Source: an uncultured Erysipelotrichaceae bacterium
GTDB taxonomy: Bacteria; Bacillota_I; Bacilli_A; Erysipelotrichales; Erysipelotrichaceae
Length of the DNA stretch: 38,757 nucleotides
Reading direction: 5' to 3'
Assembly (NCBI GenBank): GCA_947167125.1
Contig: CAMVGT010000020.1
Location: 1-38,757, forward strand
This document shows positions 7,649-15,042 of the stretch, one piece after another (position 1 is the first letter of the stretch; each line of letters opens with the position of its first letter). The notes under the pieces are model-generated. The model did not search any database and was not told the origin of the DNA. It saw only the letters and a list, made by a program, of their open reading frames with translations. Made by a program: the position numbers and the translations under genes.

Positions 7649-9630
7649 GTGAAGAAGTAAAAGAAATCCAGGAACAGGAAACCGATCTTGTTCTGAACGA
7701 AGAACTTGATACAAAAGTAACGCATACCTATGACGATTCGGATATTCAGGTCCTTGACGGCCTGGAGGCTGTCCGCAAGCGTCCGGGTATGTACATCGCT
7801 TCCACATCCGCAAAAGGTCTCCATCATCTGGTATGGGAACTTGTAGACAACGGAATCGACGAAGCAATGGCCGGCTATGCGTCCACAGTCACCGTGACAG
7901 TCGATCAGAACAATATCGTCACTGTTGAAGATGACGGCCGCGGTATGCCGACCGGAATGAATGAAAAGACAGGCAAATCAACGATCGAAACAATCTATAC
8001 CGTTCTTCATGCCGGCGGTAAGTTCGGCGGCGGCGCATATAAGGTTTCCGGCGGTCTGCACGGTGTCGGTGCGTCTGTTGTAAACGCGCTTTCCGAATGG
8101 CTGGAAGTTTCTGTTTTCCATGACGGAAGCATCTTTTACATCCGCTTTGAAAACGGCGGACATGCGGTTGAACCGCTGAAGGTGATCGGCAAATGCGATC
8201 CTGCAAAACACGGATCCAAGGTAAGCTTCAAGGCAGATCCGACAATCTTCACCGAAACAACTGTCTATGATCATGAAACCCTTCGTGACAGACTGAGACA
8301 GCTGGCTTTCCTGAACAAGGGAATCCGTCTTGTTTTCAATGATGAAAGAGAAGAAAAAGAAGAAAAACGCCATCATGAATTCATGTATGAAGGCGGTCTG
8401 AAGGAATATGTCAAATTCCTGAATAAAAACAGAACCGCGGTTCATCCTGAAATCATTTATTCCGAAGGACATGACAAAGGAATCCAGGTTGAAGTCGCAT
8501 GTCAGTACAATGACGGTTTCAATCCGAATGTGTATACCTTCTGCAACAACATCAATACCGTTGAAGGCGGTACACATGAAGAAGGCTTTCGTATGGCTTT
8601 AAACCGCATTATCAACAAATATGCGCGTGAAACCAATGTACTGAAGGATAAAGACGACAACCTGACTACTGATGACTGCAAAGAAGGCATCACAGCCATC
8701 ATCAGCGTCAAGCATCCGGATCCCCAGTACGAAGGACAGACAAAGACAAAGCTCGGAAACAGTGAAGTAAGAAAGATCGTTTCCGATATCTTCGGCACCC
8801 AGCTTGAACGCTTCCTGATGGAAAATCCCGATCAGGCAAAGGCGATCATGGAAAAAGCTGCTCTTGCCTCACAGGCAAGAATGGCTGCGAAAAAGGCAAG
8901 AGAACTGACAAGAAGAAAGAGTTCTCTGGAAATCAGTTCACTGCCCGGCAAACTTTCCGACTGCTCATCCAAAGACGCTTCGATCTGTGAAATCTATATC
9001 GTCGAGGGTGACTCCGCCGGCGGCTCTGCCAAGCAGGGAAGAGACTCTCATTACCAGGCAATTCTTCCGTTAAGAGGAAAGATTCTGAACGTGGAAAAGG
9101 CCAGACAGCACAGAGTATTCGAAAATGCGGAAATCAGATCGATGATCACCGCGTTCGGATGCGGATTTATGGATGAAATCGATGTATCGAAGCTCAGATA
9201 CAACAAGATTGTCATCATGACCGATGCCGACGTCGACGGTTCGCATATCCGTATTCTGCTGCTGACATTCTTCTACAGATATCTGAGACCTGTTATTGAG
9301 CAGGGACATATTTACATCGCTCAGCCGCCTCTGTACAAAGCGCAGAAGGGCAATACCGTCCGCTATGCATATACAGAGCAGCAGATGGAACGCCTCAGAG
9401 AAGAAATGGGAGACAGACTCAGCGTTCAGAGATACAAGGGTCTTGGTGAAATGAATCCGGAACAGCTTTGGGAAACAACCATGGATCCGAAGAACAGAAC
9501 ATTGATCAGAGTCAATATCGATGATGCCGAAAAGGCGGATCAGTACTTCTCAATCATGATGGGTGAAGAAGTCGAACCGAGAAAGAATTTCATCATCGAG
9601 AAAGCAAAGTTTGCGGAACTTGATATCTGA
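7645..9630 (+). CDS. gyrB: DNA gyrase subunit B
   Basis: ATPase subunit of gyrase, the type IIA topoisomerase that introduces negative supercoils. The 661-residue protein begins with an acidic leader of about 25 residues not seen in shorter homologues. The GHKL domain then follows, with [17 protein letters not shown] and [15 protein letters not shown]. The TOPRIM domain contains [14 protein letters not shown] near residue 455 and [10 protein letters not shown] near 525, and the C-terminus has [19 protein letters not shown]. Its SD, GGAGGTGG, lies inside the end of recF, so translation is coupled. Confidence 0.97.
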   Translation: MSEEVKEIQEQETDLVLNEELDTKVTHTYDDSDIQVLDGLEAVRKRPGMYIASTSAKGLHHLVWELVDNGIDEAMAGYASTVTVTVDQNNIVTVEDDGRGMPTGMNEKTGKSTIETIYTVLHAGGKFGGGAYKVSGGLHGVGASVVNALSEWLEVSVFHDGSIFYIRFENGGHAVEPLKVIGKCDPAKHGSKVSFKADPTIFTETTVYDHETLRDRLRQLAFLNKGIRLVFNDEREEKEEKRHHEFMYEGGLKEYVKFLNKNRTAVHPEIIYSEGHDKGIQVEVACQYNDGFNPNVYTFCNNINTVEGGTHEEGFRMALNRIINKYARETNVLKDKDDNLTTDDCKEGITAIISVKHPDPQYEGQTKTKLGNSEVRKIVSDIFGTQLERFLMENPDQAKAIMEKAALASQARMAAKKARELTRRKSSLEISSLPGKLSDCSSKDASICEIYIVEGDSAGGSAKQGRDSHYQAILPLRGKILNVEKARQHRVFENAEIRSMITAFGCGFMDEIDVSKLRYNKIVIMTDADVDGSHIRILLLTFFYRYLRPVIEQGHIYIAQPPLYKAQKGNTVRYAYTEQQMERLREEMGDRLSVQRYKGLGEMNPEQLWETTMDPKNRTLIRVNIDDAEKADQYFSIMMGEEVEPRKNFIIEKAKFAELDI

Positions 9631-9644
9631 TACAGGAGGACCTT

Positions 9645-12194
9645 ATGGCATTAGATGATTTTATGGAATTTGACGAGGAAAATTTTGACCCCGGAAATAT
9701 TACCGAAACAAATCTGACCAGAGAAATGGAGAGAGACTTTATTGACTACTCCATGTCGGTAATCGTTGCCAGAGCGCTTCCTGATGTAAGAGACGGCCTC
9801 AAGCCGGTTCAGAGAAGAATTCTCTTCGCAATGAATGAAATGAACAACGGTCCGGATAAGGCATACCGTAAATGTGCGCGTATTGTCGGTGACACGATGG
9901 GTAAATATCATCCTCACGGCGACAGTTCAATCTACGGCGCGCTTGTATACATGGCACAGCCCTGGAATATGAGAACGGTACTTGTCGACGGTCACGGAAA
10001 CTTCGGTTCAATGGATGGTGACGGTGCAGCGGCGATGCGTTATACCGAAGCGCGTATGGCAAAGATCGCGGTGGAAATGCTCAGGGATATCGATAAAGAT
10101 ACCGTAAACATGACACCGAACTATGATAACGAAGAACTCGAACCGAGCGTACTTCCTGCCCGTTTCCCGAACCTGGTTGTCAACGGTTCCACCGGTATTG
10201 CGGTCGGTATGGCTACAAATATCGCTCCGCATAACCTCGGTGAGACAATTGACGCATGTGTCGCATTAATCGACAATCCGGATCTGACCACTGTTGAACT
10301 GATGCAGTACATCAAGGGACCGGATTTCCCGACCGGAGGATATATTCTCGGCCGTTCCGGCATCCGTCAGGCTTTTGAAACCGGACGCGGAACGATTATC
10401 ATGAGATCCAAGACAAAAATCGAGGAAATGCCGAACGGCAAATCCAGGATTGTTGTCTATGAGATTCCTTACATGGTCAATAAAGCATCCATGGTGGAAA
10501 GAATCGCGTCTTTGGCAAGGGATAAAGTGATTGAAGGAATTACTGATCTTCGTGATGAATCCAATATGGACGGTATCCGTATCGTTATGGAACTGCGAAA
10601 GGATGTACAGCCGGAAGTACTGCTGAATCAGCTGTATAAGCTTTCACCGCTGCAGTCCAACTTCGGTGTAAATAATGTTGTATTATTCAACAATATTCCG
10701 AGACTTGCAAGCATGAAAGAGCTGCTGCAGGGCTATATCGCGCATCAGGAAGAAGTCATTGTCAGAAGAACACAGTTCGATCTGAAAAAAGCAAAAGACC
10801 GTGCCCATATCCTGGAAGGATTGAGAATTGCCGTTGATAATCTTGACGCAGTGATTCATACAATCCGTGATTCCAAGGATGCCAATGAAGCAATGAGCAG
10901 ATTGATGAGCGAATTCGCGCTGGATGAAATTCAGGCTAAGGCAATCCTGGACATGCAGTTCAGAAGACTGACCGGTTTGGAACGCGACAGAATCGAGCGC
11001 GAATACAATGAACTCCTTGTAAAGATCGCAGATCTGCAGGATATCCTGGATCATCATGAAAGAGTCATGACCATCATCAAGGAAGAACTGATGGAGATCC
11101 GTGATAAATATGCAGACGCGCGCAGAAGTGAAATTATCGACGCTCCTGCGGATATGGAAGATGAAGACCTGATTCCGGTTGAGAACATTGTCATCACACT
11201 TTCCGCAAACGGATATATCAAGAGAATGACAACGGATAACTACCGCGTTCAGAACAGAGGCGGCAAGGGTATCAAGGGAATGGAACTGAACAAAGATGAT
11301 GTCATTGATCAGTTTGTGTCCATGTCCACCCATGACAATCTGCTTGTACTGACTGATAAAGGACGTGTATTCCGTATTAAGGGCTACAATATTCCTGAAT
11401 TCAGCCGTACCAGCAAAGGCATTCCGGCAGTCAACCTGATTCAGATTGACAGAACAGAGAAAATCAAGGCATTCGTACCGTATTCCAATGACGACAATGC
11501 AAGTTTCCTGTTCTTTGTCACAAAGAACGGTCTGATCAAGAAGACTTCCATCGAAGAATTCAAGAACATCAACCGCAACGGCAAGATCGCAATCAAGCTG
11601 AACGACGATGATGAACTTGTGGAAGTCAAGGCAACCAATGGCGAAGCTGAAATCATCATTGCCGGATCGAACGGAAAAGCTGTCAGATTCAAGGAAGATA
11701 CTGTACGTCCTCTCGGCAGAACCGCAAGAGGTGTCAGAGGCTTCAATACAGACGGCGGCAAAGTCATCGGCATGGCAACCAGTGAAGAAGGAAATTACAT
11801 CCTTACAGTCACTGAAAACGGCTATGGCAAGAAGTCGCTGCTGGATGATTACCGTATGACCAGCAGAGGCGCGAAGGGTGTCAAGACAGTCAATGTCAAT
11901 GAAAAGACCGGCAATCTGGTATGCATGAAGGCAGTCAACGGCGATGAAGACTGCATGATCATGACAGATTCAGGTATTATCATCCGTATTTCCCTGAAAC
12001 AGGTTTCTGTATACAACCGTTCCGCAAGAGGTGTCCATCTGATTAATGTTAAGGATGATCAGAAGGTATCGACAGTTGAAATTCTGGCAGCGGAACCGGA
12101 AGAAACAGAAACAGTGACAGAAACCGCTGAAACTCCGGAAGCTCCTGCAGAAGCAGAAGTCATCCAGGAAGAAACTGAAACAACTGAAGAATAA
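9645..12194 (+). CDS. gyrA: DNA gyrase subunit A
   Basis: DNA-cleaving and wrapping subunit of gyrase, 849 residues. The active-site tyrosine is Y133 in AMRYTEAR. The quinolone pocket reads HPHGDSSIYG: Ser94 is the usual sensitive serine, and Gly98 occupies the position of E. coli Asp87 or S. aureus Glu88. The C-terminal beta-pinwheel has the GyrA box as QNRGGKG rather than QRRGGKG. The protein ends in an acidic Glu/Thr-rich tail of about 30 residues. AGGAGG precedes the start, 14 bases after gyrB. A terminator follows. Confidence 0.97.
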   Translation: MALDDFMEFDEENFDPGNITETNLTREMERDFIDYSMSVIVARALPDVRDGLKPVQRRILFAMNEMNNGPDKAYRKCARIVGDTMGKYHPHGDSSIYGALVYMAQPWNMRTVLVDGHGNFGSMDGDGAAAMRYTEARMAKIAVEMLRDIDKDTVNMTPNYDNEELEPSVLPARFPNLVVNGSTGIAVGMATNIAPHNLGETIDACVALIDNPDLTTVELMQYIKGPDFPTGGYILGRSGIRQAFETGRGTIIMRSKTKIEEMPNGKSRIVVYEIPYMVNKASMVERIASLARDKVIEGITDLRDESNMDGIRIVMELRKDVQPEVLLNQLYKLSPLQSNFGVNNVVLFNNIPRLASMKELLQGYIAHQEEVIVRRTQFDLKKAKDRAHILEGLRIAVDNLDAVIHTIRDSKDANEAMSRLMSEFALDEIQAKAILDMQFRRLTGLERDRIEREYNELLVKIADLQDILDHHERVMTIIKEELMEIRDKYADARRSEIIDAPADMEDEDLIPVENIVITLSANGYIKRMTTDNYRVQNRGGKGIKGMELNKDDVIDQFVSMSTHDNLLVLTDKGRVFRIKGYNIPEFSRTSKGIPAVNLIQIDRTEKIKAFVPYSNDDNASFLFFVTKNGLIKKTSIEEFKNINRNGKIAIKLNDDDELVEVKATNGEAEIIIAGSNGKAVRFKEDTVRPLGRTARGVRGFNTDGGKVIGMATSEEGNYILTVTENGYGKKSLLDDYRMTSRGAKGVKTVNVNEKTGNLVCMKAVNGDEDCMIMTDSGIIIRISLKQVSVYNRSARGVHLINVKDDQKVSTVEILAAEPEETETVTETAETPEAPAEAEVIQEETETTEE

Positions 12195-12218
12195 AAACTT
12201 CAAAAATCACATTTGAAC

Positions 12219-12264
12219 AAAGAGGCTGATCAGGATCTGAATGATGCGGTTCAGCCTCTTTTCA
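12219..12264 (+). terminator. Terminator after gyrA
   Basis: Perfect 10-bp stem AAGAGGCTGA/TCAGCCTCTT (12220-12229 and 12251-12260) around a 21-base loop, followed by a short T-run. Confidence 0.65.
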
Positions 12265-12300
12265 TGTGGCACAAAAAAGAAACAGCAACAGAACATGCAT

Positions 12301-12332
12301 ACAAAAAAACGGCCGGTCATGATAACCGGCCG
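12301..12332 (-). terminator. Terminator of the minus-strand small gene
   Basis: Perfect 8-bp GC-rich stem CGGCCGGT/ACCGGCCG (12310-12317 and 12325-12332) with a 7-base loop. On the minus strand it is followed by seven T, which sets its direction. Confidence 0.85.
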
Positions 12333-12368
12333 CAAACATATGACAGATATGTTTTTCTACGGAATCTA

Positions 12369-12590
12369 TTACTGCTTTTTAGAAGCCGCTCTTTTCTTTT
12401 TTTCCTGTTTTTTGATATCTGCTTCAATCAGAGAGGTGAGATATCCTTTAATGCTGTCCTGGCTCTCGAGCCATTCAATAATGTTTGTTTCAGATTTATT
12501 GTTGAAACGTACAGAAAAAGAACGGTAATTATTTCTGTTATAAGTATTGTTATATTCTAATTTATTCTGATATTGATCTTTATTTGGCAT
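12369..12590 (-). CDS. Small protein of unknown function, ribbon-helix-helix-like
   Basis: A 73-residue basic protein, the only minus-strand gene in the first 32 kb. After an Asn/Tyr-rich N-terminus, a strand-like YRSFSVRF (residues 23-30) is followed by two predicted helices with the phrases IIEWLESQDSIKGYLTSLI, then a very basic Lys-rich tail. That order fits a CopG/Arc-type ribbon-helix-helix DNA-binding protein, but the match is by pattern only. Its own promoter (12626-12653), an AGAGGAAG ribosome site and a strong terminator support it as a real gene. No toxin or other partner gene lies beside it. Lower GC upstream and opposite orientation hint at later insertion. Confidence 0.8.
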   Translation of the reverse strand: MPNKDQYQNKLEYNNTYNRNNYRSFSVRFNNKSETNIIEWLESQDSIKGYLTSLIEADIKKQEKKKRAASKKQ

Positions 12591-12625
12591 GTCTTCCTCT
12601 TCTATTGAAAATTTCTACTAATTTA

Positions 12626-12653
12626 ATTATAAACGATATTCATAGAAATTAAA
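12626..12653 (-). promoter_or_regulatory. Promoter of the minus-strand small gene
   Basis: Read on the minus strand: TTTAAT, a 16-base spacer, then TATAAT (plus-strand 12626-12631). The -10 is perfect and about 36 bases upstream of the ATG. Confidence 0.6.
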
Positions 12654-12695
12654 GCAAAAAGTGTATTTGTTCTAATGTTTTGAATTTTACGATTC

Positions 12696-12724
12696 TTGAC
12701 AAACAATAATCACGATGCTTAAAT
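12696..12724 (+). promoter_or_regulatory. serS promoter
   Basis: Perfect -35 TTGACA (12696-12701), a 17-base spacer, and TTAAAT (12719-12724). Transcription would start near 12731, immediately before the T-box leader. Confidence 0.75.
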
Positions 12725-12737
12725 AAGTTTAACGCGT

Positions 12738-12962
12738 TGACGGGGAACAGTAATTTCGGATTGTAAAGCCAGAAAGACAGTGGATGATGAGAACTGTCAC
12801 ATGAAGAAATGAATCCACCCCTGAGTGAAAGTAATGACTTCCGGTCTGGCGGCCGTTATCGCCGAATGAAGTGGCTCATAAATGTTTCACGTGAAACATT
12901 TTGAACAAAAAGGGTGGCACCGCGATTCACATCGTCCCTTTACAGGACGATGTTTTATTTTT
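12738..12962 (+). promoter_or_regulatory. T-box riboswitch (tRNA-Ser) controlling serS
   Basis: The T-box sequence AGGGTGGCACCGCG lies at 12911-12924. The antiterminator forms by pairing AAAGGG with CCCTTT around 12936-12941, and the competing terminator is CATCGTCC/GGACGATG (12930-12937 and 12945-12952) followed by T-rich sequence. Stem I can be closed by GAC..GGGA (12739-12746) with TTCCGGTC (12839-12846). Its specifier loop contains AGTA on the left and GTGAA-AGT-A on the right, so the specifier is AGT (12830-12832), a serine codon, agreeing with serS. Uncharged tRNA-Ser would favour read-through. A parS site lies in the linker between stem III and the T-box. Confidence 0.9.
12881..12900. 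other. parS: parS centromere site 1 (inside the serS leader)
   Basis: The 16-bp palindrome TGTTTCACGTGAAACA (12883-12898) matches the bacterial parS consensus, and the palindrome extends to 20 bp. ParB would load here. The site is also transcribed as part of the T-box leader, where it could fold as a hairpin. Confidence 0.92.
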
Positions 12963-12975
12963 GAAAGGAGAAATC

Positions 12976-14277
12976 ATGATTGACATCAAACTGATCCGTG
13001 AAAATCCGGAAATTGTTAAGGAAAACATTAAGAAGAAATTCCAGGATGAAAAACTGAAGCTTGTTGATGAAGTAGCTGAAATGGATACAGAATACCGTGC
13101 AGCGAAAACAAAAGGCGACGGACTTCGTGCTGACCGCAACAGACTTTCCAAAATGATCGGCGGACTCATGAAGGAAGGTAAGAGAGAAGAAGCAGAACAG
13201 GTTAAGCAGCAGGTTAAAGATCTGGGAACTGAACTCGAAAACCTCGAAAAGAGAGAAGCTGAGCTGGAAGAAGAAATCAAATCCAGAATGATGCTGATTC
13301 CGAATATCATCGATCCGTCCGTACCGATCGGAAAAGACGATTCTGAAAACGTTGAAATTCAGAGATTCGGCGAACCGTTCGTACCGGATTATGAAATTCC
13401 GTATCATACAGATATTATTGAAAAGCTTGCCGGTATCGACCTTGACAGTTCAGGCAGAACTTCCGGAAACGGCTTCTATTATCTGAAAGGCGATATTGCC
13501 AGACTCCATTCTTCCATTCTGTCTTATGCAAGAGACTTCATGATCAACAGAGGATTCGAATACTTCATTCCGCCGTTCATGATTCACGGAAGTGTTGTTA
13601 ACGGCGTTATGAGCTTCGCGGAAATGCAGAACATGATGTATAAGATCGAAGGCGAAGACCTGTATCTGATCGGAACATCCGAACATTCCATGATCGGACG
13701 TTTCATGGGACAGATCCTCAGAAAAGAAGATCTTCCTTATACACTGACATCCTACAGCCCCTGCTTCAGAAAAGAAGTCGGTGCACACGGAATTGAAGAA
13801 AGAGGTCTTTACAGAGTACACCAGTTCGAAAAGCAGGAAATGGTTGTAGTCTGCGAGCCGGAAGATTCACCTTACTGGTATGACCAGCTCTGGCAGAACA
13901 GTGTCGACTTCTTCCGTACACTCGATATTCCTGTCAGAACACTGGAATGCTGCTCAGGTGACCTGGCTGACCTGAAAGTGAAGAGCTGTGACGTCGAAGC
14001 ATGGTCACCGCGTCAGAAGAAGTATTTCGAAGTCGGCAGCTGCTCCAACCTCGGCGATGCACAGGCAAGAAGACTTGGAATCAGAATCAAGGGAGAAAAG
14101 GGCAATTACTTTGCACATACACTGAACAACACAGTAGTTGCGCCTCCCAGAATGCTGATCAGCTTCCTTGAAAACAACCTGAACGAAGACGGAAGCGTCA
14201 GAATTCCTGAACCTCTGAGACCTTACATGGGAGGTCAGGATAAGATTGTTCCTCCGACAAACGTCAAAAACTTCTAA
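12976..14277 (+). CDS. serS: Seryl-tRNA synthetase
   Basis: Class II synthetase charging tRNA-Ser, 433 residues. The ATG at 12976 (MIDIKLIRENPEIV) follows AAAGGAG; the open frame extends upstream only through the leader. The N-terminal coiled-coil arm covers about residues 25-105. Motif 2 is seen as SPCFRKEVGAHGIEERGLYRVHQFEK. The motif 3 region reads HTLNNTVVAPPRMLISFLEN and is preceded by EVGSCSNLGDAQARRLGIR. These differ from the common bacterial forms (HTLNGSGLAVGRT and EISSCSN), placing it in a divergent SerRS branch. A terminator and parS follow. Confidence 0.96.
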   Translation: MIDIKLIRENPEIVKENIKKKFQDEKLKLVDEVAEMDTEYRAAKTKGDGLRADRNRLSKMIGGLMKEGKREEAEQVKQQVKDLGTELENLEKREAELEEEIKSRMMLIPNIIDPSVPIGKDDSENVEIQRFGEPFVPDYEIPYHTDIIEKLAGIDLDSSGRTSGNGFYYLKGDIARLHSSILSYARDFMINRGFEYFIPPFMIHGSVVNGVMSFAEMQNMMYKIEGEDLYLIGTSEHSMIGRFMGQILRKEDLPYTLTSYSPCFRKEVGAHGIEERGLYRVHQFEKQEMVVVCEPEDSPYWYDQLWQNSVDFFRTLDIPVRTLECCSGDLADLKVKSCDVEAWSPRQKKYFEVGSCSNLGDAQARRLGIRIKGEKGNYFAHTLNNTVVAPPRMLISFLENNLNEDGSVRIPEPLRPYMGGQDKIVPPTNVKNF

Positions 14278-14287
14278 AAAAGGGTAT

Positions 14288-14325
14288 ATAAGCGTGGATT
14301 TTGATGGATTCACGCTTATTTTTTG
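14288..14325 (+). terminator. Terminator of serS
   Basis: Perfect 9-bp stem ATAAGCGTG/CACGCTTAT (14288-14296 and 14311-14319), then a run of T that merges into parS site 2. Confidence 0.85.
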
Positions 14326-14340
14326 TTTCACGTGAAACAA
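14323..14340. other. parS: parS centromere site 2 (at the serS terminator)
   Basis: Second exact TGTTTCACGTGAAACA (14324-14339) inside an 18-bp palindrome. Its first bases are the U-tract of the serS terminator. With site 1 it brackets serS, about 1.44 kb apart. Confidence 0.92.
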
Positions 14341-14373
14341 TCGAGTGTTACAAAATGTGAAACAAGCACATAC

Positions 14374-14402
14374 TTGTATAATTAATCAAAATCCTATACA
14401 AT
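14374..14402 (+). promoter_or_regulatory. Promoter of the SRP RNA
   Basis: TTGTAT (14374-14379), a 17-base spacer, and TACAAT (14397-14402), which would start transcription at about 14408. A separate TATAAT at 14377-14382 has no -35 partner. Confidence 0.6.
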
Positions 14403-14404
14403 AA

Positions 14405-14489
14405 GACACGGCACAGCAAACATGGATAGAATCTGGTCAGGACCGGAAGGTAGCAGCCATACAACCCTCTGTCTGCGTGTGCCGCTTTT
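14405..14489 (+). ncRNA. ffs: Signal recognition particle RNA, small bacterial type
   Basis: Contains the conserved SRP apical segment GGTCAGGACCGGAAGGTAGC with GCC following, the Ffh-binding hairpin. The ends pair through CGGCACA (14409-14415) and TGTGCCG (14478-14484), followed by a run of six T as terminator. The size of about 80-85 bases indicates the short 4.5S-like form without an Alu domain. It lies between serS and tadA, near dnaX as in other Firmicutes. Confidence 0.92.
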
Positions 14490-14497
14490 TTATATCT

Positions 14498-14983
14498 ATG
14501 AAGACTGATGAAGAATACATGAGACTCGCTTTGAAAGAAGCAGAGAAGGCAGCGAAAGCAGATGAGGTGCCTGTCGGATGCGTAATTGTCCGTGATGGTG
14601 AAGTAATCGCGAAGGCTCATAACCTGCGTGAGAAGAATCAGCAGGCAAATGCGCATGCGGAAATGCTCGCAATTCAGAAAGCCAGCAAAAAACTCGGTAC
14701 CTGGTGCCTGCAGGACTGCGATCTGTATGTAACACTGGAACCGTGTATGATGTGCACCGGAGTGATCGGACATGCCAGAATCAAAAGACTGATTTATGGA
14801 ACTGCCGATCCGAAAGGCGGGACAATTGACACTTTAATTCAGATTAAAGAGATTCCGCACCTGAAAACATACCCGAAAGAGATCGTTTCCGGCGTTTTAC
14901 AGCCGGAATGTGCGCAGATTCTCACGAATTTCTTCAGAGAAAAGAGAAAAAAACCAAAAAAGGATAAAACCCAGTTTCTGTGA
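14498..14983 (+). CDS. tadA: tRNA-specific adenosine deaminase
   Basis: Deaminates A34 to inosine in tRNA-Arg(ACG). The 161-residue protein has the cytidine-deaminase-type zinc motifs NAHAEM (His and catalytic Glu) and PCMMC (two Cys) and starts MKTDEEYMRLALKEAEKA. An upstream ATG in the same frame at 14477 falls inside the SRP RNA and is unlikely. The chosen ATG has no Shine-Dalgarno and begins only a few bases after the SRP RNA T-run, so expression may depend on read-through of that terminator. It ends in a Lys-rich tail. Confidence 0.94.
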   Translation: MKTDEEYMRLALKEAEKAAKADEVPVGCVIVRDGEVIAKAHNLREKNQQANAHAEMLAIQKASKKLGTWCLQDCDLYVTLEPCMMCTGVIGHARIKRLIYGTADPKGGTIDTLIQIKEIPHLKTYPKEIVSGVLQPECAQILTNFFREKRKKPKKDKTQFL

Positions 14984-14989
14984 ATGAAT

Positions 14990-15014
14990 AACCCTGCCGA
15001 CAGACAGGGTTTTT
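14990..15014 (+). terminator. Terminator after tadA
   Basis: Stem ACCCTG/CAGGGT (14991-14996 and 15005-15010) with an 8-base loop and a five-T run. Its T-run runs into the TG of the dnaX extended -10. Confidence 0.75.
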
Positions 15015-15022
15015 GTTATAAT
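15014..15022 (+). promoter_or_regulatory. Extended -10 promoter of dnaX-ybaB-recR
   Basis: TGT-TATAAT: perfect -10 with TGn extension, no good -35. It sits directly on the preceding terminator, 21 bases before the dnaX ATG. Confidence 0.65.
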
Positions 15023-15042
15023 AAGGAACACAGGAGTGAAAT

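Noticed and set aside
12213-12560. Plus-strand open frame after gyrA
   Set aside because: It spans two terminators and is antisense to the small minus-strand gene, which has a promoter, ribosome site and terminator of its own.
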